This document shows, piece after piece, positions 11,297-21,870 of a stretch of DNA of 64,000 bases. A program made the position numbers and the translations under genes. Source of the DNA: Epiperipatus broadwayi (taxonomy: Eukaryota; Onychophora; Udeonychophora; Euonychophora; Peripatidae); NCBI GenBank assembly GCA_028023455.1, contig JAQFVV010006449.1, forward strand, positions 346,812 to 410,811. Direction: 5' to 3'. The notes under the pieces were generated by a model, which was not told the origin of the DNA, searched no databases, and saw nothing but the letters and a program-made list of their open reading frames with translations. Positions within the stretch are counted from its first letter, which is position 1, and each line of letters opens with the position of its first letter.

Positions 11297-11472
11297 AAAA
11301 CACGAAAGGGAATGATGATCTCTTGACTGTTACCTTGCCAATTATATCACAAACCAAATGTAAATTTGTTGCAGAAACATATAATAACATTATTTTTCGA
11401 GAAGATTTATTGTTTTGTGCTGGAAATTTCGCGATGGGAAATGTGAATAATCGAGCAAAAGCTCCTTGTAAG
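11297..11472 (+). CDS. Serine protease, exon with Cys168-Cys182 region
   Basis: Second visible coding exon of the same gene. The acceptor is a T-run followed by ACAG at 11293-11296, and the donor is AAG|GTATTA after 11472. The first two bases complete the codon left open by the exon ending at 2377, and the exon ends in phase 0, matching the next exon. It encodes about 58 residues: LPIISQTKCK with Cys168, then LLFCAGN with Cys182, then KAPCK, whose Cys is Cys191 just before the GDSGGP motif of the next exon. In chymotrypsin numbering the S1 specificity position 189 falls on Ala, so Asp189 of trypsin is absent. No Cys136 is seen where the Cys136-Cys201 bridge would start. The intron before it is 8.9 kb and is packed with foldback elements. 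Confidence 0.87.
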
Positions 11473-12339
11473 GTATTACATACTGATTTATAATGTAATT
11501 GACTTATTTTTATTCATCATGTTTAAGTGGAAAAAATGAGCATAGGATATTTGGTGTAGATTTGTCATCCACTCCATCTAAACATCTGATACCCAAGATG
11601 ACATATTTGGTAAAAAAAGAAAGGTAATCCCTACTACACATATTTTGTGCACAATCAGCATTCGTCATGGGACATTTTATAATATCCCACACATATATAC
11701 AGTAAATGTTCATATTAAATTAAGATTGCAACTAATGGGTGCTGGTTTTACACAAAAATGTATATTGGGAAACATCTATCTTTCTATCATGTATGTGATA
11801 ATGTGTATCGGTTGTATGGGGTGGAGGGGAGAACCAACCTAGTGTAAAAATCCTATATACAAATCTCTCTGCACACATATATAAGAAATATTCATAATAC
11901 GGAATGTATGGGCTAATTTATTATATTTACTAATTTTATTAGAATTGCATTTGGTTAAAACAAATTTTAAATAATAATTGTTTTTTTTAATATTGACGAT
12001 ATTTTATTATTTTTTAACATCTATTTGTTTTCAGTTTAGTTTATTATTATTATTTATATATCAATATAATTCATAAAACAATAGACTACTATTCAACTAT
12101 TTTTTTTCAACTACATTTTCATTTGTACAAAATGTAATACTGATCAATACTTTAATTTTATATTTATACTTAAACATATATACATATAAAATATAATACA
12201 AATACCATAGAACTTATTAATGTTTGTGCAGTTGTTACTGAAGATGACAGTTAATATAATATGTGTGTTTAGTTGTCATAGTAATGTGACACATTCTGAA
12301 CTATAACGTATATGGTCTTCATTCATTGTCAGTCTTTAT
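11473..12339. other. Intron sequence, nothing recognised
   Basis: Begins with the donor GTATTA of the exon ending at 11472. Short open frames on both strands have no recognisable motifs. Confidence 0.5.
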
Positions 12340-12640
12340 ACTAGATACTAGATGTGATATGTTGGACTATTTCCATAATCTATGAGTAAATGTTGAATAT
12401 ATAGAAAATTGTAAAGTTTATTTAAACTTTCCAAATATAAACAACTTGTTAGTAATAACACACAAGTAGACAATACAGGTTAGTATAAACAAAACTTCTT
12501 GTCTATTTGTGTGTTATTACTAACAAGTTGTTTTGCATTTGGAAAGTTTAAATAAAGTTTAAAATCTTCTATACATTTAACATTCATCCATAAATGATGA
12601 AAATAGTTCAACATATCACACCTAATAATATACCTTCGTC
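12340..12640. mobile_element. Foldback element, family with ends GATGTGATATGTTGGACTA
   Basis: The left arm starts GATGTGATATGTTGGAC near 12350 and the right arm ends with its complement near 12621. Both arms contain the AACTTGTTAGTAATAACACAC block. A second, larger member lies at about 47785-48560 and carries an 87-bp minisatellite in its centre. No coding capacity. Confidence 0.75.
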
Positions 12641-13101
12641 ACAAACCTTCAGACACATATTTGCATTAGTTACTTCTTAAAAGCTTCTGCAAAATAAATC
12701 ATATCTTTATTAATATTATTTACTGATTGAAAGCATTTGGAATATATTAAAGTTATTAAATAAGTTTTTTTTTTTTATTTATGTAGAACTATTTTTTTAT
12801 TTGTAGCAGTAATTAGTAAATCACCCCCTCTCTACATATGCACTGAATGAATTTATCATGCTTGAGAAATGCTCTCATTTCATAAATACAAGATAACGTT
12901 TTTGAAAAGATAAGATGAATTTATCCCATCTCTTTTACAAAAACATATATGTATGGGCAAATCATAAGCATTATAAAAACTTCACAAACGATCATTCATT
13001 AATATATAGTAAAGGTGTTTGATTAAGACCATGATGCTCTCGGTTCTAATTGCTTAATATATATATATACAATTATTAAATTACCTAATAGGTTAAGAAA
13101 T

Positions 13102-13193
13102 CTAGTACCGCCCTCTGTGAACTAATATATAAATACATTTTTAATTACGAACTCTAATGAATTTATATATTAGTTCACAGAGGGCGGTACTAG
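13102..13193. repeat. Perfect 33-bp stem hairpin
   Basis: CTAGTACCGCCCTCTGTGAA at 13102 and its exact complement ending at 13193 form a 33-bp perfect stem with a 26-base loop. The GC-rich CCGCCCTCTGTG block stands out from its AT-rich surroundings. Probably a tiny MITE. Confidence 0.85.
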
Positions 13194-13689
13194 CTTTTAT
13201 AACCAAGTGGAGTGATTTAATATTTGGATATTTATTTCAGTATAGTGTTATGCACTGGGATTATTATATATATATAGGTAAATTATATAGAGTGAATTCA
13301 ACTTGTTAATTTAAAGACTTTTTTCTTGCGTTTAGAAAATAACAGTATTTGTCAAGTGTTATGAATTCACAGAGAATATGTGTAACTTTGTGATTCCCTA
13401 ATTATTATTAACATTATTAAAATTAATTTAATTTTAATAATAAAATGTTAACCTTTTTCTATCATGTTTTTTTTTTTTTTGATTATTGGAATTTAAATGT
13501 TTCATGATATTCATATTTAAAGTTAAATATATATTTTTATGACACTATAACATATATTAATACAACATTCTCAGTCTGTGTGTTGTAATGATTTAGAATT
13601 TATTTTTTTGGTTAGTCTGGGTTAGTTGTGAATTTGCTAATTTTGATTATATATATATACTGATTTACTCAGCTAGCTATGTTCGATTT

Positions 13690-14790
13690 TATTTTTAATT
13701 ATTTCTTTAAAACACCTATATCTTGAAATAATTATCAGATAACTGATCGATACATTTAAGATTCAAGACACTTTTACTAACTAAAAAGTAGATTCCTAAA
13801 GTGTCCAAACTACAAGAGAAAACTAATACAAAATAATCGAAATATTTTCCTACAGAAGTTATAAGAAATAATTATTTTTCTTTTCATTTTTAGAAAGTCA
13901 TTCAAATATATAATTTCTGTTCTTTATTGGTATAGCTTTTATATATTTTTTAAAAACAAATTGGAAACATTATACTTGACGTTGGTTGATTTTTTCTAAA
14001 AAAAGTAATAGGTGAAAATAAATCATATTACATTCGAGTCATCTATGAGGCTATGGGGAAGTTTAGGCGAAGTTTGCATTTTCTATCCATCACAAAATAC
14101 TATGTCTATACAAAGTGATGGATGCTTTTTTTTTTTTTTTTTTTGGGGGGGGATGCTTTTTTTTTATGGATTTTTGTGAAGTAAAAAAAGCAAATATATA
14201 TGGTAAAAATTCAAAGAAATAAAAATACATTTCATTTCGACATTATTTTATATGTTTGTAGTAGGTGTGAATTGAAAGCTGGCCAGTTCATTTTATTTCA
14301 ATTCTTTTATTTGTAATTTGTGTTGAATGGAGTAAGCAATTATTGTTTTCATAACCATCTATCTCAAATCTCGATTGTTACTGAGTTCAAAACTACAACT
14401 GAAACTGTAAAATGAAAATGAAATATTTTCCAGTAGGAGTTATGTATATATATACTTTTTTAGAAATTAATTTAAAATGAACTTTCTGTTCTTCATTGAT
14501 ATTGTTGAAATGATTTTATTTGAAAAAGAATTATCAATTTATACTTGAAGTTGTTTATTAAATTGATTTGGTATTGCTTTATAAGTTGTTGTTTTTTTCC
14601 AAAATGGTAAAAATTACATTACCGTACACCAATTTTTAGAACCTAGAATAATATATAAAGCATGGGGGCAGTCGTTAAGACATATTTGCTTTGTCCAACC
14701 ATACTAAAATAATTTGTACAAAGTAGTGATGGCCTTTTGTTTGAATTTTTATGAAAAGAAAACGAATATAGCCGGTAGGAATCCCAATAA
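13690..14790. repeat. Old tandem duplication (about 0.55-kb units)
   Basis: About 13840-14240 and 14420-14800 share, in order, AATATTTTCC-(AG)-AG-GTTAT, TTTCTGTTCTT-ATTG, ATACTTGA-GTTG and CAAAGT-GTGATGG, with heavy divergence. No coding potential. An ancient intronic duplication. Confidence 0.5.
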
Positions 14791-15259
14791 ATATAAAATA
14801 TGTTTAAAGATTATCTTGTTTTAATTTGTTAAAGTTGTGGCTTCAAAAATTGACAGTTCATTTTTATTTGGATTGTTTTATTTGTAATTGTTAATATAAA
14901 AGTCCAAAACACTTACAACTGTGGGTATTTTTTCTCAACTCCCTCACTTTTTTAAAAAAAGTGAGAAATTTAAAAGTTGGAAAGTAATTAATAAAAATCG
15001 AAACAATTCTGTCAATCACAAATAAGGAGATTGTTTGATCTTATGCATATATTAAATGAGAAAATCAATATTAGAATGCATCATGTTGAATTCAAATCAG
15101 AGTTGACTATGTTTCGCTGTTTTTTTCACTCTGTCAACAAACACCATTTTTATTATAATTATATTCATATAAAACATAAAACAGATATTAAAAGATGGAA
15201 AAAAAGATTGGCAATAAAAAATAAAAGATATTATATATTACAACTTAAATTAATAATTT

Positions 15260-15960
15260 AAACAGTAGGGATTTACACCTTAAGGCAAACACTGTAATGT
15301 TTTTTTTATTATAATAGATCAATGATGGTCTTGTTGATTACTCAGAATACTCTCAAAATAAACAATGATATAAAGACTTTTGAAAATATATGAGTGGTTG
15401 TCTTATCTTTAAACTTAAATTCTAAGAATGTAGACCAATTTGAGAACATGTAAGTGCTTCTCTCTTCAATTTGCATTCATTAACTTCTTTCCATATATTA
15501 ACATTTGTGATTTTTTTTTCAATTTACTTCATGTTATTATAAATCCCTAGAAAGTATATAATGTTCAATTTTATTTAGAAGCACATAAATTACATGTATT
15601 TTAAACAAGTTGTGATTTACATCCTAACACAAGCACTGTAATATTTTTATAACATCTCCATGATATTTTGCTGAGTATTGAGGATACTCTTAAATGATGT
15701 ATAAAGTAAAGTCATTTGAAAAGATAAGAGCCACAATCTCATCTTTAATTCTAAATTCTAGTTATATAGGTCAATCTAAAGCATTTTAGTTTGAGAATTG
15801 AAGATTTCAAACTAAGACACTTTAGATTGATCCCTAAAATTGGAATTTAGATTTAAAGATAAGATAGTGACTCCTATTTTTGCAAGAGTGTCTATCTTAT
15901 GCTTTAATTTCAAAGCATCCTTGGTACTCAGGAAGATATCGTTCAGCTATTATACAAACT
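15260..15960. repeat. Old tandem duplication with internal hairpin
   Basis: The segment starting GGGATTTACACCTTAAGGCA near 15268 is repeated, diverged, near 15611 (GTGATTTACATCCTAACACA). Both continue through CACTGTAAT and TACTCT. Around 15740-15840 there is also an inverted pair (TCAATCTAAAG and CTTTAGATTGA). Confidence 0.5.
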
Positions 15961-16723
15961 CTACAGTACATAAGTTAGGTTACCAAATCCTATCCGTTTA
16001 AATTATGATCCCACTCTGACCTAGTAAATAAAGTTGAACATGGCATAGTTTCTAATAGTTCATAATATTAACACTTAGTTAATTAAACATTTTATAAATG
16101 TTAATATATATTAAAATAATCTTTCATAAAAGAAAAACGTAAAATTAAATGTTGAAGAGTTTGTTACAGTTTGTTTTTGAAAAAAATAAGAGTCAAATAG
16201 TTTTCTATCAGTAGTTTTTGAAATAAAAGTTAAAATTGATTAATTAAAAGAGGGGAGGGGAATCGTAGTTAGAAAAGTTAAACTAAAGGTTTTATAAAAA
16301 AGGAAGTAGAGTCTAATATTATTATTTGAAATATAATTTAAAGTTTAAGAAAAATATAAATCTCTTTTCATTCGAGTTAAAGTAAAGGAAAAGTCATCTT
16401 AAAAAAAAAACTAAATAGTAAATTGTATTAAAATATATATGTGTGTATATATGTGCGATTGTAAATAAATAAAAAATGTATGCAAAATAAAAGAAGATTA
16501 TCATTAAAAACACGGCAATGGCTATTAATTAAAATATAAAACTACAGGATTAAAAAGCTTGTCTCCAAAGGATTAGATATTAATTAAAATATAAAACAAT
16601 ACATTTTGCATGGCTATTACTAATTAAGCAATTTTCCAAAACATGTTGTCAAAGGATTAATTGCTAAAGAATTTCGACAACAGATATTTGCCGGAGGATA
16701 CTACAAGGACAACACATTGCAGG

Positions 16724-17100
16724 TATAAATAGTAAACATTTATCGGATAATCAGTTCAGTTCAGTTCACAAATTAGTTGAGACAATAGTTCAGTTCACAA
16801 ATCAATTGAGTCAGTTAATTTCAATCAGTTGAGTTAATTGTATCCAGAAACCCAAAAATGCAGTGTTGAGCAGCTTTTGGGAATACACATCTCTGCAGCC
16901 TGATGTTTGATGAAAACAGCAAGATCTGCCCGTGAAATAATGTCAGCATAACATCTTAGAAAATCTCCGCAAGTATCTAATTGTCTCCAATAGTAATGAT
17001 CATGAATAATAAGGAAACTCATCAAGGAAATGTCCCAGCCAGCTGGAAGAAGCAACAAACAAGAAGAAAACAAAGTTCTAAATCTATGTTCAAAATCCTA
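16724..17100 (+). promoter_or_regulatory. Candidate RNA polymerase II core promoter, first exon and splice donor
   Basis: TATAAATAG at 16724-16732 is followed 27-29 bases later by TCAGTT at 16751, which fits a TATA box at about -29 and an Inr-type start. CAGTT is then repeated several times. Some 350 bases downstream, near 17100, CCTAG|GTAAAA is a good 5' splice site. The region is also less AT-rich than its neighbours. No long frame follows; the plus frame 16981-17181 and minus frame 16834-17073 match no family I recognise. It could be an LTR remnant promoter, a non-coding RNA or an orphan host promoter. Confidence 0.35.
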
Positions 17101-17109
17101 GGTAAAACA

Positions 17110-17800
17110 TTTGCTTATTTTCATTTCTACTGTAATAGCCATTGCATTGCATTAATTTGTGTCAATCCTCCAAGTGTCTAATTATATAAACTCTATATCA
17201 TACATAAAATGAACTATTGATATGTGTGTTTAATTTTCAAATGCTATCAATGCTTTATTACTATATTTGTGAATGCTATATGAGTTAATATGTGCGTGAT
17301 CATTATATCAGTGTTATTAGTTAAATTAGATAAATACCAGTGTTCTATTATTGAAATCTACAAGAATATTTAAACTAGTTTAGAAATGTTAATTTAAAAT
17401 GTGTGTGTATTATATTAAATTATAAAGATGTTTAAATTTAGTAGTTTAATGTTAGTTAATAAATTGTCTTTAAAATTAAACTCTATTTGTCAGTCAATTC
17501 TTTTTATCAATTTCTTTTATAAATTCCTTTTACAATTCTTTTATCAATTCTTTTAACCACTAATTATGTATAATTTATTAGTGATTACAAACAGCTGAGT
17601 TAGTTGTTGATTTAGGCATTGAGTTAGTGGCCAGTGCTCAAAGTGCATTGTTTATTCTTTTTGAATAGACAGCTGTTGCCCTGGTTTATACATAAACAAA
17701 AAAAGTGCTTTGAACGTGGTGTTGAACTCAACAGCCAAGAAGAAACTATGTCATGGAAATGTAACGCTAGTTATATATTTATATAGCTATCATTTGGACA
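17110..17800. other. Intron sequence, nothing recognised
   Basis: AT-rich; short CTTTTATCAATTC repeats at about 17500-17550. No gene recognised. Confidence 0.5.
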
Positions 17801-17954
17801 TACATATTTCTCTGAATATGTTCTTCTCTGCCTAAGAGGCTGGTGTTTCGAGGACACATATTCAAACCCGGTAGAATATATATATATGGAGATTTTCATG
17901 GGTTGCATATATAAAAGACTTATTTTGCAAGTTCATTTGTGTTAAAAAAAATAA

Positions 17955-18003
17955 TTTACAGACGTTTTGACTTGATTACATAAGTCATTTACTGGGTGAT
18001 AAA
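17955..18003 (-). ncRNA. Decayed hammerhead-like motif, Penelope-like family 2
   Basis: On the minus strand, stem II GACTT-ATGTAATC-AAGTC is followed by AAAA (GAAA expected), CG, TC and TGTAAA. TGTAAA can pair with upstream TTTATCA if one T bulges. The CUGANGA box is replaced by CCAGTAA. It is therefore a relic; the fold is recognisable mainly by comparison with the other copies. Confidence 0.4.
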
Positions 18004-18103
18004 TGGTAGAATAAGGGTTATGGAGGCACCACAATAACTGATTTGAAAAAAAAAGCATTATGTCCCACCAATAGCAAAAATGTTAAAAAATAAAATGTTT
18101 TTT

Positions 18104-18420
18104 TTAAATATTTCCAAGTAGGAGGAAGTTTGCATGTATCATTCGCTTATGGATACAATATGATCTTTTAAGTATCTTAATGGCTTTTCCAATTGTACAC
18201 TGGTAGAGATTATCATATCTGGATATGATCCTGGTACTATAAAAATCAATTTTATGACCTGAATATTTTGGATGAAGTAAGAGCGCTGATGATGATAAGT
18301 GTTGTTTAGCTGCATTAGCATGTTCATCACTTTTAACACTAATGTGACATTTGCTGAAACACATATAAGAAGCTTTGCAATTATCACATGAGACTTCATA
18401 AACACCATGAGATTCAAAAG
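18104..18420 (-). pseudogene. GIY-YIG endonuclease domain, Penelope-like family 2 (fragment)
   Basis: Reading minus, the frame gives SHGVYEVSCDNCKASYM, then HISVKSDEHANAAKQHLSSS, then GHKIDFYSTRIISRYDNL and GKAIKILK. This is the Penelope GIY-YIG pattern: GVYEV-C--C---YIG, then a basic EH motif, then an alanine/leucine stretch with GH-IDF, and ending in a KREAIEI-like helix. YIG has become YMC, and the frame is open only from within the domain, so it is a relic. In active elements the domain nicks target DNA for reverse transcription. Confidence 0.62.
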
Positions 18421-18599
18421 GGATTGAATATAATAAACAAGTCTAAGGATAAAGCTAAATCAATCAATAAATAATTCAAAATACCCCAAATCTACAACTC
18501 ACCTTGAATAGTCTCAAAAGTAGACTCTAAAACACACTTGATGGTTTCACTTCTATAAGCAGACTTTGCAGTTGTAAAAAACTACAAAATAATATATTT

Positions 18600-18785
18600 C
18601 AAGTAAACAATACCCAGAATTCCATTTACCTCTCTTACATTCTTGATATTAAAAGAACTTTTAAATGCATTAATGCCTTCAGAATCATTAGCTTTTAATA
18701 ATAAAGATTATTTAATTTATTTATTTTATTTCCCTCAAAAAAGACAATCTTAGCTTCATCAAAATTAGTAGTGTGGTCTATGACC
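18600..18785 (-). pseudogene. GIY-YIG C-terminal remnant of Penelope-like family 1
   Basis: The minus strand reads NFDEAKIVFFEGNKIN, equivalent to DFDEAKVVFFEKNEI at about 62490-62540. The GIY-YIG core that should lie between IPC (19594) and this segment is absent, so the foldback insertion was accompanied by a deletion or came in pieces. Confidence 0.58.
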
Positions 18786-18925
18786 TATGTAAACATTACA
18801 AAACAATGGCTAAAATAGGCAAAACTCTCTCCATACAGTAGTGCCACTCAAAACAAGACAGAGTAATAATTGGATGCCAGAAGGCTTGTGCATAAAATCC
18901 CTATCTAGTGCCTACTCATCCAATA

Positions 18926-18968
18926 TTCCCAAACTAGTTTTTCACTTGTGGCCTTCATCAGTGAGGAA
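18926..18968 (-). ncRNA. Hammerhead-like motif, left arm
   Basis: On the minus strand: TTCCTCA, then CTGATGA, an extra A, GGCC-ACAA-GTG, then AAAAACTAGTT and TGGGAA. The core box CUGAUGA is perfect and stem I is possible, but stem II and the GAAA junction are damaged. Confidence 0.4.
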
Positions 18969-19377
18969 CCTTGGTTCTGAGAGCACTGCACCTAGATCTT
19001 AGGATCTAATGCAACCCTCCAGAAGCCAAGCTTTCTGGCATCAATTGAACTGTATGAAAAGTTTTGCCTATTTTAACAACAGTTATGAGAAAGCATGAAA
19101 TTAGTGATCATGTCATGTTTAAATGTTTAATACCAATCCTGTATAATAGGAAGGTGGAGGCTCTGGTTATAAAAGAATAAAAGACACCAAAATGTATGAG
19201 TGCTGAACTGAGTTCAGTCCCATATGACTATAGAAGCTATTGAACTTTAGGTTGAAAATATTTGGTGTGTTTTCAATTTTATTCTCATAGTTTTGTAGTT
19301 ATATAGTGATAAAAAGTGGTTGCTGGAGGGTTGCATTAGATCCTAAGATCTAGGTGCAGTGCTCTCAGATCCAAGGC

Positions 19378-19419
19378 TTCTTACTGGTGAAGGCCACAAG
19401 CCAAAAACTAATTTGGGGA
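19378..19419 (+). ncRNA. Hammerhead-like motif, right arm
   Basis: On the plus strand: TTCTTA, CTGGTGA (CUGAUGA expected), A, GGC-CACAA-GCC, AAAAACTAATT and TGGGGA. It has a better stem II than its partner in the left arm but a mutated core. Comparing the two arms suggests an ancestral sequence with both features. Confidence 0.4.
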
Positions 19420-19567
19420 TATTGGCTGAGTAGGCACTAAATAGGGATTGTATGCACAAGCCTTCTGGCATCCATTGATTACTCTGTCTTGCTTGGAGTG
19501 GCATTACTGTATGGAGAGTGTTTTGCCTATTTTAACAACAGTTATGAGCATGCATGGCAGAGAGTGA

Positions 19568-19759
19568 TCATGTGATGTTTAAAGGTTTAAAACAAGGGAT
19601 AATATACACTATTCTAGGAATAGACTTTTTATCAAATATTAACTTTTTATTATTTAATAAATTATTCAAACTAATACCCCTTTTCTGAGCAATTTTCTTA
19701 TTTCCAAACAAATTTCTATTTTTACATACAATTTTATAAGAATACAATTTAAATGGCAA
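19568..19759 (-). pseudogene. Penelope-like linker ending IPC
   Basis: The frame includes KIAQKRGISLNNLLNNKKL and IPRIVYIIPC. The same segment occurs at 62230-62350 (GVTLNNLLYSTKEI, IPGVVYFIPC) directly before an intact GIY-YIG motif. Here, after IPC near 19594, the sequence switches to the inserted foldback. Confidence 0.65.
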
Positions 19760-19771
19760 AATAAAATAAAA

Positions 19772-20068
19772 TCATATTTTTTCTTTATTCTTTACATCCT
19801 TACAAATATTACTATTAAATAAAATACATTTAACAAATTTATCAGAGTAGCCAACACTCAAATAATCTTTACAAAATTGACAGTTCTGAAACAAAGCTAC
19901 CCCACTAGAATTATTTAATTTATTATTCCTATGACAATAATTCTTTAAAGCAGCTACTTTGTGACACACAGACTGATATATTTTATGTTTAATTATAGAC
20001 CTTAACTCTTTACTCTTACCGTAATGACTACATAATAAACACTTATTCTTTATATTTCTAATCACCAA
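19772..20068 (-). pseudogene. Cys/His-rich open frame inside the Penelope-like element
   Basis: A 98-codon minus-strand frame with KCLLCSHYGKSKEL, SVCHKVAALKNYCHRNN and FQNCQFCKDYLSVGYSDKFVKC. The pairs C-x2-C, C-H, C-H and C-x2-C suggest a zinc-binding region. It lies directly upstream of the linker at 19568-19759, so it is probably the conserved pre-GIY-YIG Cys region of this element. I do not recognise it as a host gene. Confidence 0.45.
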
Positions 20069-20299
20069 TAAATCTAAAAATTATGTTGTCACAAAATTTA
20101 ACCCTCCTTCCCTTCTTCTACAACTTATTTGGTAGAATTATCAAAACAATTAAAATCATTTACCTACATTTTCAATTGTAGCTCTCTGCCTACATCCAAA
20201 ACAAATCACACAGAGCATGCATAAATGGAAAACGATTAAGAGGTGGAGAGTTAAAAAGACTAAAGTCTGTCCATTAAAGTTTGAATATTTGCTATCATA

Positions 20300-20303
<4 letters not shown>

Positions 20304-20342
<39 letters not shown>

Positions 20343-20350
20343 CACGCACA
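20304..20350. repeat. (TA)n/(TG)n microsatellite
   Basis: TA run followed directly by a TG run inside the family 1 Penelope-like copy. Confidence 0.9.
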
Positions 20351-20633
20351 TGTGTGTTTCTGGGATATGATGATCCAAACCAACTAATGAATGCCCAACT
20401 GTCCACAAATTATAAATACTCACACAATTACATTGTTTATGCAATAATTGTCAGTAACATTTATAAAATGTGACTCTAATTTTTCTTTTCTTAAAATCAT
20501 TTTCCACCTGTAAAACAAAAACACTATCAAAGCAGAAATCTCCATTACAAATCACTGCGTGTTCTGTAAAAACAGATTTATATTTATCAAAAAAAAAAAA
20601 ATGAAGCAACTTATTATATAATAATTCATGTGC

Positions 20634-20855
20634 CTAAATTCTCCTCTTTAATGCACATTTAGTATCTCTGATATAACTATATCCACAATGACATACCACT
20701 TTATTAATAATGTTATATTTATTGATTTTAACCACACAATATTTTTGATTAATAATCAATTTTCTAGTATTAGGACCTTCCCTAAATGCAACTCTAAAAT
20801 GAGAAGACCCTAATAAACTAATCCTTCTACTAACAATACCATTTCTAGAAGACAA
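20634..20855 (-). pseudogene. Penelope-like connector fragment
   Basis: The frame contains FRVAFREGPNTRKLIIN, like the basic AF---NLRDLLV linker segment that follows the RT in Penelope-like elements, then VVCHCGYSYIRDTK, which has a C-x-C-G-Y-SYI pattern reminiscent of a GIY-YIG start. It sits just 3' of the YVDD segment on the same strand. Identification is by position and pattern only. Confidence 0.42.
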
Positions 20856-20879
20856 TGTTATCTATGTTTACTCTTCTTT

Positions 20880-21330
20880 ATTTTCCTTCCTCCATCTGTT
20901 TCTAAACATAAATAATGTATTTAAAATATTTTTTCTACTATATCACACTTTCAATCAGACATTAAATAGTTTCTGCACTATAATATAGATTCAGCAATAA
21001 GTATGTCATCCACATACCTAAAATATTTTTAAGACCTAATGAGAAATATTTTTTTGTAAAATATTCTCTTCATAATATGTCAACACATAGCTATATATAA
21101 CTGCAGAAATAGGCAATATAGTAGGCCAACATTCATCTATCATTTACAATCGATCTTCAAATGCAGCAATCAATTTTTTATCAATAAATAACAATAATCC
21201 TTTAAAAACAAATGCTTACTCTTGTCCACTCCTTTATCATATAAAACTTTATAAATAATATTAATAGATTCATATAAATTGTTTAAGTAATTTACCCTTT
21301 ACTCTTTTCCAATATCAACAAATGCATAAT
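20880..21330 (-). pseudogene. Penelope-like reverse transcriptase fragment
   Basis: Minus-strand translation gives KVLYDKGVDKSKHLFLKD, a degraded segment, then YVDDILIAES at about 20985-21016. Y-V-D-D is the catalytic palm motif used by Penelope-like RTs. The frame has stops and shifts, so it is dead. The upstream RT region is missing or unrecognisable beyond 21360. Confidence 0.6.
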
Positions 21331-21870
21331 GGTAAATTTTTATTTCAAATAAATACTTATATTAAGTGGTTAATATACATTCAAATAAAAATAAGACCAT
21401 CATCATCATCAATTATTATCAATCCACTGCAGGATAAAGGTTTCTCCTAGTTCAATCCATCTTCTCTGATCTGTAGCATCTGTTCTCCACATCACCCCGG
21501 TAAATTTTTATTTCAAATAAATTTTTATAATAAGTGGTTAATATACATTCAAATAAAAATAAGTCACCATTATCATCATCAATTATTTTCAATTCACTGC
21601 AGGATGAAGGTCTCTCCTAGTTCAATCCATCTTCTCCGATCTCTAGCATCTGCTCTCCACATCACCCCTGCACACTTTCTTATTGCATCCATCCATCTCA
21701 CATGTGGTCTCTTTCAGAGTCTTTTACAATCTCTTGGATTCTGGCTTATGATTTCAATTGTTCACCTTTAGCATCTCTTCTAGTAATATGTCCAGCCCAA
21801 CTCCACTTCTGTCTTTTAATTTTTTCAATGAGATCATTAACACATGTGTGTTCTCTTACCATACAAAATT
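21330..21870 (-). mobile_element. RTE-type LINE 3'-end fragments, locally duplicated
   Basis: The minus strand carries the 3' end of the same LINE family as 39780-43105 (AATCCACTGCAGGATGAAGG-type tail, with CATCATCATCATC microsatellite). Two copies at about 21395-21498 and 21563-21870 arise from a tandem duplication of about 168 bp: GGTAAATTTTTATTTCAAAT begins both 21330 and 21499. Only the last part of the RT C-terminus and the tail remain. Confidence 0.75.

Larger units (their letters stand above)
17880..18420 (-). mobile_element. Penelope-like element 3' fragment (family 2)
   Basis: The minus strand encodes a GIY-YIG endonuclease remnant (18104-18420) followed by a 3' non-coding region with a hammerhead-like segment near 17955-18003. 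Only the 3' end is present, as expected for 5'-truncated retroelement copies. A similar 3' fragment lies at 3640-3740. Confidence 0.65.
18790..19590. mobile_element. Foldback element nested in a Penelope-like copy
   Basis: The left arm (about 18815-19025) and right arm (about 19325-19530) are imperfect inverted copies carrying ATCTTAGGATCTAATGCAAC, AGCACTGCACCTAGATC and ACTCTGTCTTG blocks. In addition, GTTTTGCCTATTTTAACAAC occurs twice in direct orientation (about 19053 and 19520). Each arm contains a hammerhead-like segment (18926-18968 minus; 19378-19419 plus). Confidence 0.72.
18560..21360 (-). mobile_element. Penelope-like retroelement (family 1), decayed, with nested insertion
   Basis: On the minus strand, from right to left, come a reverse transcriptase with YVDD (21005-21016), a connector (about 20634-20855), a Cys/His-rich stretch (19772-20068), a linker ending IPC (19594-19760) and the tail of a GIY-YIG domain (about 18600-18780). 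A separate foldback of about 800 bp interrupts the GIY-YIG region at 18790-19590. Frameshifts occur throughout. The linker and tail closely match the family at 62220-62665. Confidence 0.65.
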
